Notes: generated by a model not told the origin, from the letters alone. Shown: positions 1 to 9,243, counted from the first letter of the stretch. The stretch: 64,000 bases of DNA from Ga0077555 sp963741565 (GCA_963741565.1 CAVUIK010000003.1:248001-312000), one strand, 5' to 3'. Made by a program: numbers and translations.

Positions 1-306
1 GTCACTGCGTGGGATGGGGCACAGCTTGTCGGCCTCGGCAATGCGCTCTCCGACGGCCATCTCGTCGTCTACTATCCGCATCTGCTGGTGCTGCCCACGT
101 ATCAGGGACGCGGCATCGGGCACCACATCATGCATCGGCTGACGTCAAAATATGGCGGTTTCCATCAGCACATGCTGGTCGCCGATGCCGGTACAGGTGC
201 GTTTTATCGCAAATGCGGCTTTGAGCGGGCTGGCGCGACGCAGGCCATGTGGATTTATGCAGGCGGCGATGTCACGTCGTCCAAACCTGGGCCGCAGGGT
301 GCATGA
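1..306 (+). CDS. GNAT family N-acetyltransferase, C-terminal part
   Basis: The reading frame is open from the first base of the window and ends at TGA 304-306, so the N-terminus lies outside. The visible 101 residues contain the acetyl-CoA-binding signature QGRGIG followed by an alpha-helix-like stretch, then a C-terminal segment with FYRKCGFE, the usual last strand and helix of the GNAT fold. GNAT enzymes transfer the acetyl group of acetyl-CoA to an amine; the acceptor cannot be told from this part. It converges on moeA on the other strand. The family call is firm, the substrate unknown. Confidence 0.85.
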   Translation, partial: VTAWDGAQLVGLGNALSDGHLVVYYPHLLVLPTYQGRGIGHHIMHRLTSKYGGFHQHMLVADAGTGAFYRKCGFERAGATQAMWIYAGGDVTSSKPGPQGA

Positions 307-345
307 ATCCGGCAGCGCGCGACGTAGCGCCCGAGATTGAACAAC

Positions 346-1623
346 CTATCGCCCGGGGATGCCGAATTCCGAGAACAGGATCACGTCGAGGAGATCGCCA
401 GGCTGCACATCGCCGTGATCCTCGGGGATGTCGATCAGGCCATCAGCGGCTCTGAGGCCGGAAATCAATCCGGAACCATCGCGCTTGAACTTGTCGATCG
501 CGAGGCCGGTGCCTGTCTCGACCAGCATACCGCGCCAGAACTCGCGCCGGCCGGGCTTGCGGCCCGAGAACGCGAAGGCTGCCGGCAGCTTGAGACGGCG
601 GGGTTCCGGCCAGGGCGCACCACCGAGCCGGCGCAGTAGCGGCCACACGTACATCAGGAAGCAGACGAACACCGCCACCGGGTTGCCCGGCAGACCAATG
701 ACGATGCAATCTCCAATCTGGCCGAATGACATGGGACGGCCAGGCTTGATCGCGAGCTGCCAGAGGTGGCGTTTGCCGAGCGCATCGAGAGCGGTGACCA
801 TATGGTCTTCCTCGCCCCGGCTGGCACCGCCCGAGGTCAAGATCACGTGATATCGTGAAGCCGCATCTCGAAGCGCCGTCTCTATGGCCTCGCGCCGGTC
901 CGGCAGCACACCGAGATCGTGGGGGATCGCGCCCGCCGATTGGATCAAACCCATCAGCATCGGCGCGTTGGCATCGTAGACCTGTCCCGCCCGCAAGGGC
1001 GCGCCCGGTCGAATGACCTCGTCGCCGGATGAGACGATGGCGACCGAGATGGGCTCGAAGCAGGGCACATCCGCATATCCAACCGATGCCAGTGCGGCGA
1101 GGTCTTGTGGGCGGATGACGTGGCCGCTCGCAAACATGGGCTCGCCGGCCTTCACATCCTCGCCGGCCTTGCGGACGTTGGCTCCCGCCTTGAGGCCTTT
1201 GGGGATGTCGACGCGCTGTGCGCCATCCCTGCCACTGAGAGACACATCCTCCTGCATGACGACCGTGTCAGTACCGTCGGGCATGACAGCACCGGTAAAG
1301 ATGCGAACCGCCGTTCCCGGGGCTGCTGGGGTGGAGAGCGGATGGCCGGCTGCGGCGCGTCCTTCGACGGTAAGCGCTGCGCCCGCATCCCGGACAGGAC
1401 CAGCGGCGAAGGCGTAGCCGTCGACGGCGGCGTTGGTGTGCGCTGGGACGGGGTGCCGTGCGGTGACGTCGGCGGCGAGAATCCGCCCGTTGGCGAGCGC
1501 CAATGGGACGGCAGCATAGCCAGCGATCGCCGTGACGCGTGTCTGCAGCAGGGCCAGCGCCTCGCTGTGACGAAGCCGGTCCTTGTCGTGCAGGAAACAA
1601 TCGTCGAGCAGCTTGCTGTTCAT
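346..1623 (-). CDS. moeA: Molybdopterin molybdenumtransferase MoeA
   Basis: Encodes 425 residues. MoeA inserts molybdate into adenylylated molybdopterin in the last step of molybdenum cofactor synthesis in the cytosol. The sequence shows the MoeA N-terminal domains (DGYAF, then IFTGAVMPDGTDTVVMQED), the MoCF-binding central domain with TSGGASRGEEDH, and PGRPMSFGQIGDCIVIGLPGNP before the C-terminal beta-barrel domain. The open frame extends upstream to 1722, but the extra 33 residues are not MoeA-like; the ATG at 1621-1623 starts the family-typical region. It stands alone here, with no other moa/mob genes in view. Confidence 0.93.
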   Translation of the reverse strand: MNSKLLDDCFLHDKDRLRHSEALALLQTRVTAIAGYAAVPLALANGRILAADVTARHPVPAHTNAAVDGYAFAAGPVRDAGAALTVEGRAAAGHPLSTPAAPGTAVRIFTGAVMPDGTDTVVMQEDVSLSGRDGAQRVDIPKGLKAGANVRKAGEDVKAGEPMFASGHVIRPQDLAALASVGYADVPCFEPISVAIVSSGDEVIRPGAPLRAGQVYDANAPMLMGLIQSAGAIPHDLGVLPDRREAIETALRDAASRYHVILTSGGASRGEEDHMVTALDALGKRHLWQLAIKPGRPMSFGQIGDCIVIGLPGNPVAVFVCFLMYVWPLLRRLGGAPWPEPRRLKLPAAFAFSGRKPGRREFWRGMLVETGTGLAIDKFKRDGSGLISGLRAADGLIDIPEDHGDVQPGDLLDVILFSEFGIPGR

Positions 1624-1885
1624 GCGACGGTTTGGATCAGGGTGCGACCACAAAGAATTGCGCGCAATCGGCTGTTTGAGGCATGCGCGGGGCTCAGCCA
1701 AGCATGGTCGCTTCAGGCTCATCGCGCAATGGGTTCAACAAAAACCCCTCGCGAAGCGCGGGCTGTGCACGATTTCAAGGTTGAAGGAAAACTTCGTCTG
1801 AGCCCATCGCCGGCAACGCGGCTGAGCTAACAATGCTAGGCCGCTCTGCGAAAACGCATGGAACGACGAATTGGACCAGGACGCC

Positions 1886-1984
1886 TTAGTGCTGGATCAA
1901 TAGGAACACGCCGATGCCCAAGGCCGGCCCTAACACAGAACTCAACAGCACCGCTATCATCGGTCTGACAAGCATAACACACAT
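1886..1984 (-). CDS. Possible 32-residue membrane peptide
   Basis: A short open frame from ATG 1982-1984 to TAA 1886-1888 lies in the 680-base gap between moeA and the flavoprotein gene. The peptide starts MCVMLVRPMIAV and ends GVFLLIQH; about 22 of its residues form one continuous hydrophobic segment containing Gly and Pro, as in single-pass small membrane proteins. I see no strong ribosome binding site and recognise no family. It could be chance, since GC-rich DNA often yields short hydrophobic frames. The remaining sequence at 1624-1885 shows nothing convincing. Confidence 0.25.
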   Translation of the reverse strand: MCVMLVRPMIAVLLSSVLGPALGIGVFLLIQH

Positions 1985-2304
1985 CCCGCTACTACTCGAC
2001 GCTACGTAGCGCCACGCATCGGAAGGCATAGCGTCCACCCTCATGGCCACACGCTTCCAAAAGGTATTTTATCGGGTGATCTGACGAATTGCACGAAAAA
2101 ACCGAAGTTTTTCACAAATTTGTTACTTGCTGCTCTTGACATGTTTATTGCAGCGCAACCGCGCCTCGCGAACATCTTTAAGTTATTGATCTTTGGCACT
2201 TATTAAAAATTTCGCACTGTTCGGTTGTCCGGACATGTCGGCAATGCTAGCCATTTCGCGTGGCCTGCGTTGGTTGCGGGCGGGACGAGGGAAGGATCGA
2301 GGCG
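1985..2304 (+). promoter_or_regulatory. AT-rich leader/promoter region of the tcuA-like operon
   Basis: This stretch has no credible gene and is clearly more AT-rich than its surroundings, especially 2080-2220 (runs such as ATTAAAAATTT). A perfect 10-bp palindrome, TGTCCGGACA, lies at 2226-2235, about 70 bases before the start codon at 2305, and is a candidate operator. A TTGACA hexamer lies at 2136-2141 but has no matching -10 element at normal spacing, so no promoter is placed exactly. Confidence 0.35.
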
Positions 2305-3820
2305 ATGACGACATCTGGAGCGAACCCGGCTGGCAAACGCTCAGCTAAATATGATGTTATCATCGTTGGGGCTGGAAACGCGGCGTTTGCGGCAGCAGTT
2401 TCGGCACGCGAGAACGGCGCCTTGAAGGTGGCCGTGCTCGAGAAGGCCGACCGGGAGAGCCGTGGTGGTAACACGCGCTACACGGGAGGGCTTCTGCGCT
2501 TTGCGTTCGAAACGGTGGATCAGGTGCTGGCCGTCTGTCCCGAGGCCCGCCATCTCGACGGATTTCATGGAAGGCATCGAACCGTACTCGTCGGAGACAT
2601 TTCGCGGCGACCTTCAACGGGTAAGCGGCGGCCGGACGGACAAGGACCTCTCCGAGATCCTGATCGGCAAGTCCTATGAGACCGTGTCTTGGCTGGTCAG
2701 CCTCGGTCACAAGCTGGAGCCGGCGGTGTCGCTCTCAGCCGTTTATGTCGACGGCATGCTCAAATGGCCCAAGGGTGCGGTTATCCGCACCGAGCACGAG
2801 GGCGTCGGCCTCTCGGCGCATTGGTTCAAACTCGCGAGGGAACGCGGCTGTGACATCCTGTATGAGCACGCCGCCACGGACCTGATCCAGGATGACAGCG
2901 GCCGCGTGATTGGCGTCAAGGTCAAGTCGCCCGACGGCATGATCGACATGATGGCCGGCGGTGTCGTACTGGCGTGCGGTGGATTTGAAGCAAATGCCGC
3001 AATGCGCGGCCAGTATCTCGGCAAGCCCTGGGACTCGGCAAAGGTGCGAGGCACCAAGCATAACCAGGGCGACGGCCTGCGCATGGCAATGGAGATCGGC
3101 GCCATGCCGGTCGGTCAATGGACCGGCTGCCATGCGACGCCGATCATGGCCGAGGCCGCCGAATATGGTGACCTCAAGCTCACCGACCGCACCAACCGGC
3201 TCTCATACCACTACGGCGTGATGATCAATCGCGAGGGCGTCAGGTTTGTCGACGAGGGCGCCGACTTCAACATGTTCACCTACGCCAAGTATGGCCGCCT
3301 GATCCTCGACCAGTTGGGTTCGGTCGCCTACCAGATCTTCGACCAGAAGGTGATCCACCTGCTCGAGCAACGCTACGACACATCGGAGCCGATCGTAGCC
3401 GACACGCTTGACGCGCTGATCGACAAGCTGCCGGTGAAGGCGGCGGTCGCGAAGAAAACACTCGCGGACTACAACGCGGCTGCGGGTCGCGGCGGCGGTT
3501 TCAATCCCGGCATTCTCGATCAGCACCACACCGACGGGTTGGCGCTGCCGAAAACCAACTGGGCGCAGAAGCTCGATCAGGGTCCATTCGTCTGCTACCC
3601 GTGCACCGGCGGCATCACGTTCTCGTTTGGCGGCCTGAAGATCGATAGCGAGGGTCGTGTTCTCGACACGGGTTGGCGACCGATCGCGGGCCTCTACGCT
3701 GCGGGGGAGATGGTCGGCAACCTGTTCCACGACAACTATCCAGCCGGTACAGGTCTGATGTCGGGCGCCGTTTTTGGCCGCACGGCCGGCCGCAGCGCCG
3801 CCCAGCGTCGCAATTGGTAA
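2305..3820 (+). CDS. TcuA-like FAD-dependent dehydrogenase (fumarate reductase/succinate dehydrogenase flavoprotein family), one frameshift
   Basis: About 504 residues when one frame change is repaired. The N-terminus has the FAD Rossmann motif DVIIVGAGNAAFAAA and GGNTRYTGG; the C-terminus has GLYAAGEMVGNLFHDNYPAG and TGLMSGAVFGR, closely resembling tricarballylate dehydrogenase TcuA. That family oxidises a tricarboxylic or dicarboxylic acid to its unsaturated form with FAD. The frame breaks near 2560-2561, where GACGGATTT probably should read GACGATTT, giving DDFMEGIEPYSS; one extra G explains it. The ATG at 2305 is preceded by AGGA at suitable spacing and is preferred to the GTG at 2260. 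It is the first gene of the operon with the TRAP receptor, PrpF-type and PrpD-type genes. Confidence 0.8.
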
Positions 3821-3915
3821 TCTGCGACAATTTGACCAGCCTACTTCCTGAGTGTTAGCGTTTGAGCGGCGCTGCGGCCCAACGCAGCGCGCACAAAAGC
3901 ATCAGGGAGTGACGC

Positions 3916-5022
3916 ATGACGAAGGCACCTTGGCTGGCCGCCAGTGTTGCGGCGGCGTTCTTTGTTTGTGGCGCTGACAGCGCTGCGGTTGCGCAGACCA
4001 CGACGAAACTTCGCCTGCAGGCGAGCTTCCCGCCGACCAGCGTCGCGATGGATGGCTTGAAGCTTTGGGCCGAGCGCGTGAAGGTCATGTCGGCCGGGCG
4101 TCTCGACATCGAAGGATTGGCGGCTGGTACCGTCGTCCCGGCCTTCGAGGTGCTCGACGCCGTGCACAAGAACGTCGTCGACGGCGGGTATTCCGCGAGT
4201 GCCTACTGGGTCGGCAAGCATCGCGCTGCGGGCCTTTTTGGCGCCACGCCCGGCGGTCCGCTCGGCATGGACGAAATGGACTTCTACGGCTGGCTGCACA
4301 CGGGCGGCGGGCTCGCGCTGTACCACGAGCTCTATCAGGTCGAACTCAAACGCAACGTCACCGTGATCCCGATCGCCTGGGTCGGCAACCAGGTGTTCGG
4401 CTGGTATGCGAAGCCTGTGAAGAACTGGGAAGACCTCAAGGGCCGCAAGTGCCGCCAGACCGGCATCTTCGCCGAGGTGATCGCGAAGTCCGGCATGAGC
4501 GTCGTCAACATGCCCGGCGGCGAGATCGTGCCGGCGGCTGAGCGCGGACTGATCGAGTGCGCTGAGTGGGCGAGCCCAGTCGACGATATGAAGATCGGTT
4601 TCCATCTGGTCTGGAAGCACTACTACATGCCGTCCGTGCATGAGATCTCGCCGATCCTCGAGATCCTGCTCAATCTGGATACGTGGAACAAGTTGCCCGC
4701 CGATCTGCAGCAGATCATGAAAACGGCTGCGTGGGAGGCGACCGTCATGCAGCGGCTGCAAACCAACCTGTGGAACCACGATGCGATGATTGAGTTGACG
4801 ACCAAACACGGAGTGACCATCCATCGCACGCCCGACGACATCATGAAGAAGACGCTCGAGACCTGGGACAAGCTGGTCGAGGAGGAGACGGCGAAGAACC
4901 CGTTCTTCAAGAAGGTCTGGGAGAGCCAGAAGGCCTACGCCGGCAAGGTCGTGCGCGTGCGAACGACGGCCTATCCAGACTATAACTTCACGGCCAAACA
5001 TTACTGGCCTGACAAAAAGTAA
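3916..5022 (+). CDS. TRAP transporter substrate-binding protein, DctP family
   Basis: A 368-residue periplasmic solute receptor. Residues 1-26 form a Sec signal peptide ending AAVAQ. The mature protein shows the DctP pattern, including LKGRKCRQTGIFAEV (with the arginine that pairs with the substrate carboxylate in this family) and GLIECAEWASPVDD. TRAP receptors deliver organic acids, usually carboxylates, to a DctQM membrane pair. No dctQ or dctM gene is present in the window, so this receptor must use membrane subunits encoded elsewhere or act alone. The spacing from the flavoprotein gene (95 bases) and a GGGAG ribosome site suggest one operon. The ligand is inferred to be a tricarboxylate-like acid only from its neighbours. 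Confidence 0.88.
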   Translation: MTKAPWLAASVAAAFFVCGADSAAVAQTTTKLRLQASFPPTSVAMDGLKLWAERVKVMSAGRLDIEGLAAGTVVPAFEVLDAVHKNVVDGGYSASAYWVGKHRAAGLFGATPGGPLGMDEMDFYGWLHTGGGLALYHELYQVELKRNVTVIPIAWVGNQVFGWYAKPVKNWEDLKGRKCRQTGIFAEVIAKSGMSVVNMPGGEIVPAAERGLIECAEWASPVDDMKIGFHLVWKHYYMPSVHEISPILEILLNLDTWNKLPADLQQIMKTAAWEATVMQRLQTNLWNHDAMIELTTKHGVTIHRTPDDIMKKTLETWDKLVEEETAKNPFFKKVWESQKAYAGKVVRVRTTAYPDYNFTAKHYWPDKK

Positions 5023-5065
5023 CTGCGCCTGCTGGCGGCGGCTCAGGCAGGCACGTCTGCATTGC

Positions 5066-5170
5066 AACAAGGGCCGTCGGGCCCTTGTTCACGCTGCTCC
5101 CTTGTTCAAACCGGGCATGGCAGGTTTGCACCCACCGCCAGGGGTTTGGAGATGTCAGGGGTTTGGAGAT
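5066..5170 (+). promoter_or_regulatory. Hairpin and 17-base-period direct repeats ahead of the PrpF-type gene
   Basis: Between dctP (ends 5022) and the next start (5253) lies a perfect 10-bp hairpin, AACAAGGGCC / GGCCCTTGTT, at 5066-5075 and 5080-5089 with loop GTCG. Two direct repeats follow: CCCTTGTTCA at 5082-5091 and 5099-5108, and CAGGGGTTTGGAGAT at 5139-5153 and 5156-5170. Both pairs are exactly 17 bases apart. The hairpin has no following T-run, so it is not a standard terminator; it may protect mRNA ends or regulate expression inside the operon. Confidence 0.45.
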
Positions 5171-5252
5171 TGCGGATCTGTTCCATCCAGAAAATGCGCT
5201 ATCGTGGCCGGGGCTCAGATGCGCCCGCCACAGATCAGGAGATCCGCCCTCC

Positions 5253-6431
5253 ATGTCCCAATTGCGCATTCCCGCCGTCTTCATGCGCGGCGGCACGTCG
5301 AAGGCCATCATGTTCCACGCGCGCGATCTGCCGGCCGATCGCAGCGAATGGGACCACATCTTTCTCTCCGCCATGGGGACACCCGATCCCAACATGCGCC
5401 AGCTCGACGGCATGGGCGGCGGCGTCTCGTCAGTCTCGAAAGTGTGCATCATCGGCCCGCCGAGCCGGCCAGATGCCGACGTCGACTACACGTTCGCCCA
5501 GATCGGCGTTGACCGGCCGATTGTCGATTACAGCGGCAACTGCGGAAACATGTCGGGTGCGGTCGGCCCGTTCGCGGTCGACGAGGGGCTCGTGCCCGTC
5601 CCGGCCAGCGGCAAGCCGGTCGTGCGTATCCACAATACCAACACCTCGAAGATCATCGTCTCGCGCTTCGACATGGCGGGTGACGAAGCGGGTGTCGACG
5701 GCGACATGGCGCTCGACGGCGTCTCGGGAACCGGTGCGCCGGTCCGGCTCGAGTTCATGGATCCGGGCGGCGCGCGCACAGGCAAGCTGCTGCCGACCGG
5801 CCGTGCCACGGACATGCTGGAAGTTTCCGGTGTCGGGCGCATCGCTGCCAGTCTTATCGATGCAGCAAACCCTTGCGTGTTCGTCGACGCGGCTTCGTTG
5901 GGGCGCAGCGGCACGGACTTGCCGGCCGCCATGGAGCGCGACACCGAGCTGCTCGCGCGGCTCGAGGCCATCCGGCTTGCCGCTTCCGTCGCGATGGGTC
6001 TCGCACCGGACCTCGCCGCCGCCGCCAAAATTCCGAGTGTGCCGAAGGTGGCCATGGTTTCAGCGCCGAACATCGCCAGCACGCTCTCAGGCCGCGCGCT
6101 TGCCGCCGCCGACATGGATATCACGATCCGCATGATCTCGGTCGGCCAGCCGCATCGCGCGGTGCCGGTCACGGGAGCGACGTGCCTCGCGGTTGCGGTG
6201 CGCATTCCCGGCAGCATCCCCGCCACGCTTGCAGGGATGATCCCGGAGAGCCAGCCGATCCGCATCGCGCAGCCGTCCGGCGTCACTGTCGTCGACGCCA
6301 AGGTCGTCGCGGATGGCGGCGCGAACGGCGGACTGCGTGCCGAATACGGCGCCGTCTATCGGACACAGCGGCGTCTGTTCGAGGGCCGCGTTCTCTATCG
6401 TCTACCGAAACCAAGCCGGAGCGCCGCATGA
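5253..6431 (+). CDS. PrpF-family isomerase (aconitate/4-oxalomesaconate isomerase-like)
   Basis: A 392-residue cytosolic protein with the diaminopimelate-epimerase-like fold of the PrpF family. It begins MSQLRIPAVFMRGGTSKA, the standard PrpF N-terminus with the conserved RGGTSK, and contains DYSGNCGNMSGAVGPFA and QPHRAVPVTGA. PrpF proteins move double bonds by proton abstraction in 2-methylaconitate, trans-aconitate or 4-oxalomesaconate. The ATG at 5253 is chosen because upstream residues in the open frame do not resemble the family. Its last codons overlap the next start (ATGA at 6428-6431). In this operon it probably isomerises the unsaturated product of the TcuA-like enzyme; that step is inference. 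Confidence 0.87.
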   Translation: MSQLRIPAVFMRGGTSKAIMFHARDLPADRSEWDHIFLSAMGTPDPNMRQLDGMGGGVSSVSKVCIIGPPSRPDADVDYTFAQIGVDRPIVDYSGNCGNMSGAVGPFAVDEGLVPVPASGKPVVRIHNTNTSKIIVSRFDMAGDEAGVDGDMALDGVSGTGAPVRLEFMDPGGARTGKLLPTGRATDMLEVSGVGRIAASLIDAANPCVFVDAASLGRSGTDLPAAMERDTELLARLEAIRLAASVAMGLAPDLAAAAKIPSVPKVAMVSAPNIASTLSGRALAAADMDITIRMISVGQPHRAVPVTGATCLAVAVRIPGSIPATLAGMIPESQPIRIAQPSGVTVVDAKVVADGGANGGLRAEYGAVYRTQRRLFEGRVLYRLPKPSRSAA

Positions 6432-7834
6432 CTGCCGCATCCATCGCCAAAGTGAAGCCCGCCCCCGTCACCCGTATCGTTGCCAACTGGCTGGCGGGCC
6501 TGCGCCACGACGATGTGCCGGATCATGTCCGCAAGGCGCTGCGCCTGCTGATCACCGACACCCTGGGTGCGACGCTCGCCGGCCTCGATCAGCCGTGGAC
6601 CAAGTCTGTTGCCACCTGGGCGCGCCGGGGCGCCTTGCCGGCTGGGACGCCGGGGCTTGCCACTGAATGGGGGCAGCCGGAGGCACGCCTGCGCCCTTCG
6701 GATGCGGCACTCGTCAATGGGACGGCGGCGCACGCCTTCGAACTGGATGATTTCCACAATGCGAAATTGCACCCGGGCGCCGTCGTCATTCCAGCGGCAT
6801 TGGCCGTTGCCGAAGCACGCGGCTCGGATATGCGCCGTCTCGAGACGGCGATTGCCGCGGGGTACGAGGTCATGATCCGCACGTCGCTGGCGCTGGATCC
6901 GTCCGAGGGGCGGTTGCGCGGCTGGCATCTCACGGCGATCTGCGGCACCTACGGCGCGGCGGCTGCGGCGGCGGTGCTGATGGGCCTCGATCGGGAGAAA
7001 ACGGCCTGGGCGCTGGGCCTCGCGGGCACGCAGTCCGGCGGCCTCTTCGCATTCAATGCCGACGGCACGATGTCGAAGCGATTGCATCCCGGACGCGCGG
7101 CGCAAGCCGGCATCATGGCGGCCGAACTGGCCGAGCTCGGCTTCTCCGGCCCGACGCAGATCTATGAGGCCGAGGATGGCGGGTTCTTGTGGGCCTATTC
7201 ATCGAAGTCGCGCACTGGCCCGCTGATCGACGGCCTTGGAATCAAATGGCACGGCGCCGACACCACATTCAAACCCTACGCGTGCTGTGGCAGCCTGCAC
7301 TCCTACATCGACTGTGCCGTGGCGCTGCGTCCGCATTGGAAGCCGGGCGCGCGCATTCGTGTCGGCGTCGCCGAGGTGGTGAACGTGCAGTGCGGTTACG
7401 CGTACGAGCAGGGCAGCGAACTGAATGCGCAAATGAGCATCCGCTACTGTACGGCAATTGCGCTGCTCGATGGCGGCGCGCTTCCTGCCCAGTTCACGCC
7501 GGAACGCATCGCCGATCCGGCGGTGACCAAGCTCGCGCAGTCGATCGAGGTCAGCCACGACCCCGAGCAGGACAAGCTCTACCCGGGCCGGTTTTCCGGT
7601 TGGGTCGAGATCGAGCAGTCGCCAGGCAGCAACCAGTTCGAACGCAACGCGCGGCTCGATCCGTCTGGCCATCCCAACAATCCCGATCGGGACCGCGCCT
7701 TGATGGACAAGTTCCATCGCCTCGCGCAGCCGGTGATCGGGGCGGCGAGCATGGAAAAACTGGCCGCCGAAATTGCCGGGCTCGAAACCAGCAATCCGCG
7801 CCGGATCGTCAGCCTTTTGGTGCCGGCCCGATGA
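6428..7834 (+). CDS. MmgE/PrpD family protein, first copy
   Basis: A 468-residue member of the MmgE/PrpD (2-methylcitrate dehydratase-like) family. Recognisable blocks are VNGTAAHAFELDDFHN in the N-terminal helical domain, WHLTAICGTYGAAAAAA, MSKRLHPGRAAQAG, and FKPYACCGSLHSYID before the small C-terminal domain. Family members dehydrate 2-methylcitrate, isomerise cis-aconitate to itaconate, or have no known substrate. The true start is the ATG at 6428, whose ATGA overlaps the PrpF stop, so translation is probably coupled; the longer open frame from 5873 is a shadow of prpF. A second PrpD-like gene follows at once, again with an ATGA overlap. Confidence 0.87.
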   Translation: MTAASIAKVKPAPVTRIVANWLAGLRHDDVPDHVRKALRLLITDTLGATLAGLDQPWTKSVATWARRGALPAGTPGLATEWGQPEARLRPSDAALVNGTAAHAFELDDFHNAKLHPGAVVIPAALAVAEARGSDMRRLETAIAAGYEVMIRTSLALDPSEGRLRGWHLTAICGTYGAAAAAAVLMGLDREKTAWALGLAGTQSGGLFAFNADGTMSKRLHPGRAAQAGIMAAELAELGFSGPTQIYEAEDGGFLWAYSSKSRTGPLIDGLGIKWHGADTTFKPYACCGSLHSYIDCAVALRPHWKPGARIRVGVAEVVNVQCGYAYEQGSELNAQMSIRYCTAIALLDGGALPAQFTPERIADPAVTKLAQSIEVSHDPEQDKLYPGRFSGWVEIEQSPGSNQFERNARLDPSGHPNNPDRDRALMDKFHRLAQPVIGAASMEKLAAEIAGLETSNPRRIVSLLVPAR

Positions 7835-9243
7835 GCCTGACGCGGGCCTATGCTGCGTCGCTGCAAGGGGTCTACGCGCGCGGTCTCGATGTGGCTTCGC
7901 GCGCGGCGGCATTGGCGCTGGTGCGCGACGGCCTCGCAGTCGCACTCGCCGGTGCGTCGGAGCCTGGTCCGCGCATTCTGCGCGAGATGGCGGCGGGCAT
8001 GGGATCGGCGCCGGCTGCGAGCCTGCTCGGTGGCGGTATGGCACGCGTCTCCGTGGCAGATGCCGCCCGGGCTAATGGCGCCGCCATGCACGTGCTCGAC
8101 TGGGAGCCGATGTGGAACCCGGCGAACCACTCGCTCTCGACGACGCTGCCGGCTGTCCTGGCATTCGCGGAAGCAGCCGCCCGGGGCGTGGGACCATTTT
8201 CAGGCCGGGTGCCATTTGAAATCACCGGTGAGCGTCTGTTGGCGGCGCTGGCCGTTGGCATTGAAGCGCAGGCCCGGATGCGCCGCGCGTCCGGTCAACT
8301 CGATCCAGGACAGCTCAAGTTCCATCCGCCGGGTGCGGTCGGCGCGTTCGGTGCCGCGACGGCGTGCGGACTGCTGCTCGGTCTCGACACCGATGCGCTC
8401 GCCCACGCGCTCGCGATTGCGGCGTCGCGGGCGAGCGGGGTCCAGGCCAACATCGGCAGCATGACCAAAGCGCTGCATTGCGGCGGCTCAGCTGGCGCGG
8501 GGCTCGAAAGTGCGCTGATGGCAGCCGCCGGGTTCACGGGCGATGCCGATGCGCTCGGCGATCCACGCGGCTATGGCCGGGCGTTCTATGCCGAGACGTT
8601 CGAGCCGGCGCATCTGACCGCGGATGCGCCGGTTTTGCATATCGTTGCGCCGGGACCCGCCTGGAAGCTGTTCCCGAGCCAGTACGCCACGCACTTCGCC
8701 ATCACGGCGGCGCTCGATGCGCATGCTCAGCTGAAGGCGCAGGGACTGGATGCGGCGGCGATCGATCGTGTGCGCCTCGTGACGCCGGCGATGCCTTATG
8801 TGGATCGCCCGAAACCCGCGACCGGTCTCGCTGGCAAGTTCAGTTTCCAGTACACGGCCGCTGCGGCCCTGCTCGATGGTGCGGTCAGCGTTGCGAGCTT
8901 CAAGGATACCCGCCGCTTCGCACCAGATATGGAGGCGATGCTTGCCCGCATAACGGTTGCGCCCGATGTAGCGCGCGAGGGCCGCTTCGACCGGTTGCGG
9001 CTCGACATCGATGTGACACTGACGAACGGCCGGCGGATTGCCGCCGCCTGTGACGGTCCACCCGGTATCTGGGGCCGGCCCGTGACGCCGCAGCGGCTCG
9101 AGGCGAAGTGGCGCGATGCGCTTACGTCATCGGTCGGCGCCGAACGTGCGCGGGCGATCGAAACCAAGCTGGCTTCGTTTGCGACCCTCGACGGCGCCGG
9201 ACTGCTCGCCCTCATGGACCAGGTGGCGGGCGCCACGGCATGA
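7831..9243 (+). CDS. MmgE/PrpD family protein, second copy
   Basis: A 470-residue MmgE/PrpD protein, clearly divergent from the one before it. It has VADAARANGAAMHVLDWEP where the first copy has the HAFELDDFHN block, then KFHPPGAVGAFGAATA, MTKALHCGGSAGAG and a C-terminal domain with YTAAAALLDG. The replacement of the usual HxxDxDD-like core by HVLDWEP suggests a different substrate or altered chemistry. The start ATG at 7831 overlaps the previous stop by four bases. It is the last gene of the operon and converges on the aminotransferase gene. The two copies may form a hetero-oligomer or handle two steps; nothing in the sequence decides this. Confidence 0.85.
   Translation: MSLTRAYAASLQGVYARGLDVASRAAALALVRDGLAVALAGASEPGPRILREMAAGMGSAPAASLLGGGMARVSVADAARANGAAMHVLDWEPMWNPANHSLSTTLPAVLAFAEAAARGVGPFSGRVPFEITGERLLAALAVGIEAQARMRRASGQLDPGQLKFHPPGAVGAFGAATACGLLLGLDTDALAHALAIAASRASGVQANIGSMTKALHCGGSAGAGLESALMAAAGFTGDADALGDPRGYGRAFYAETFEPAHLTADAPVLHIVAPGPAWKLFPSQYATHFAITAALDAHAQLKAQGLDAAAIDRVRLVTPAMPYVDRPKPATGLAGKFSFQYTAAAALLDGAVSVASFKDTRRFAPDMEAMLARITVAPDVAREGRFDRLRLDIDVTLTNGRRIAAACDGPPGIWGRPVTPQRLEAKWRDALTSSVGAERARAIETKLASFATLDGAGLLALMDQVAGATA

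Noticed and set aside
2194..2212. TGGCAC resembling a sigma-54 promoter -24 element
   Set aside because: No GC dinucleotide at the -12 position at the right spacing.
3841..5070. 409-residue open frame opposite the TRAP receptor gene
   Set aside because: His/Arg/Asp-rich antisense frame without any recognisable motif; the plus strand encodes a complete DctP protein.
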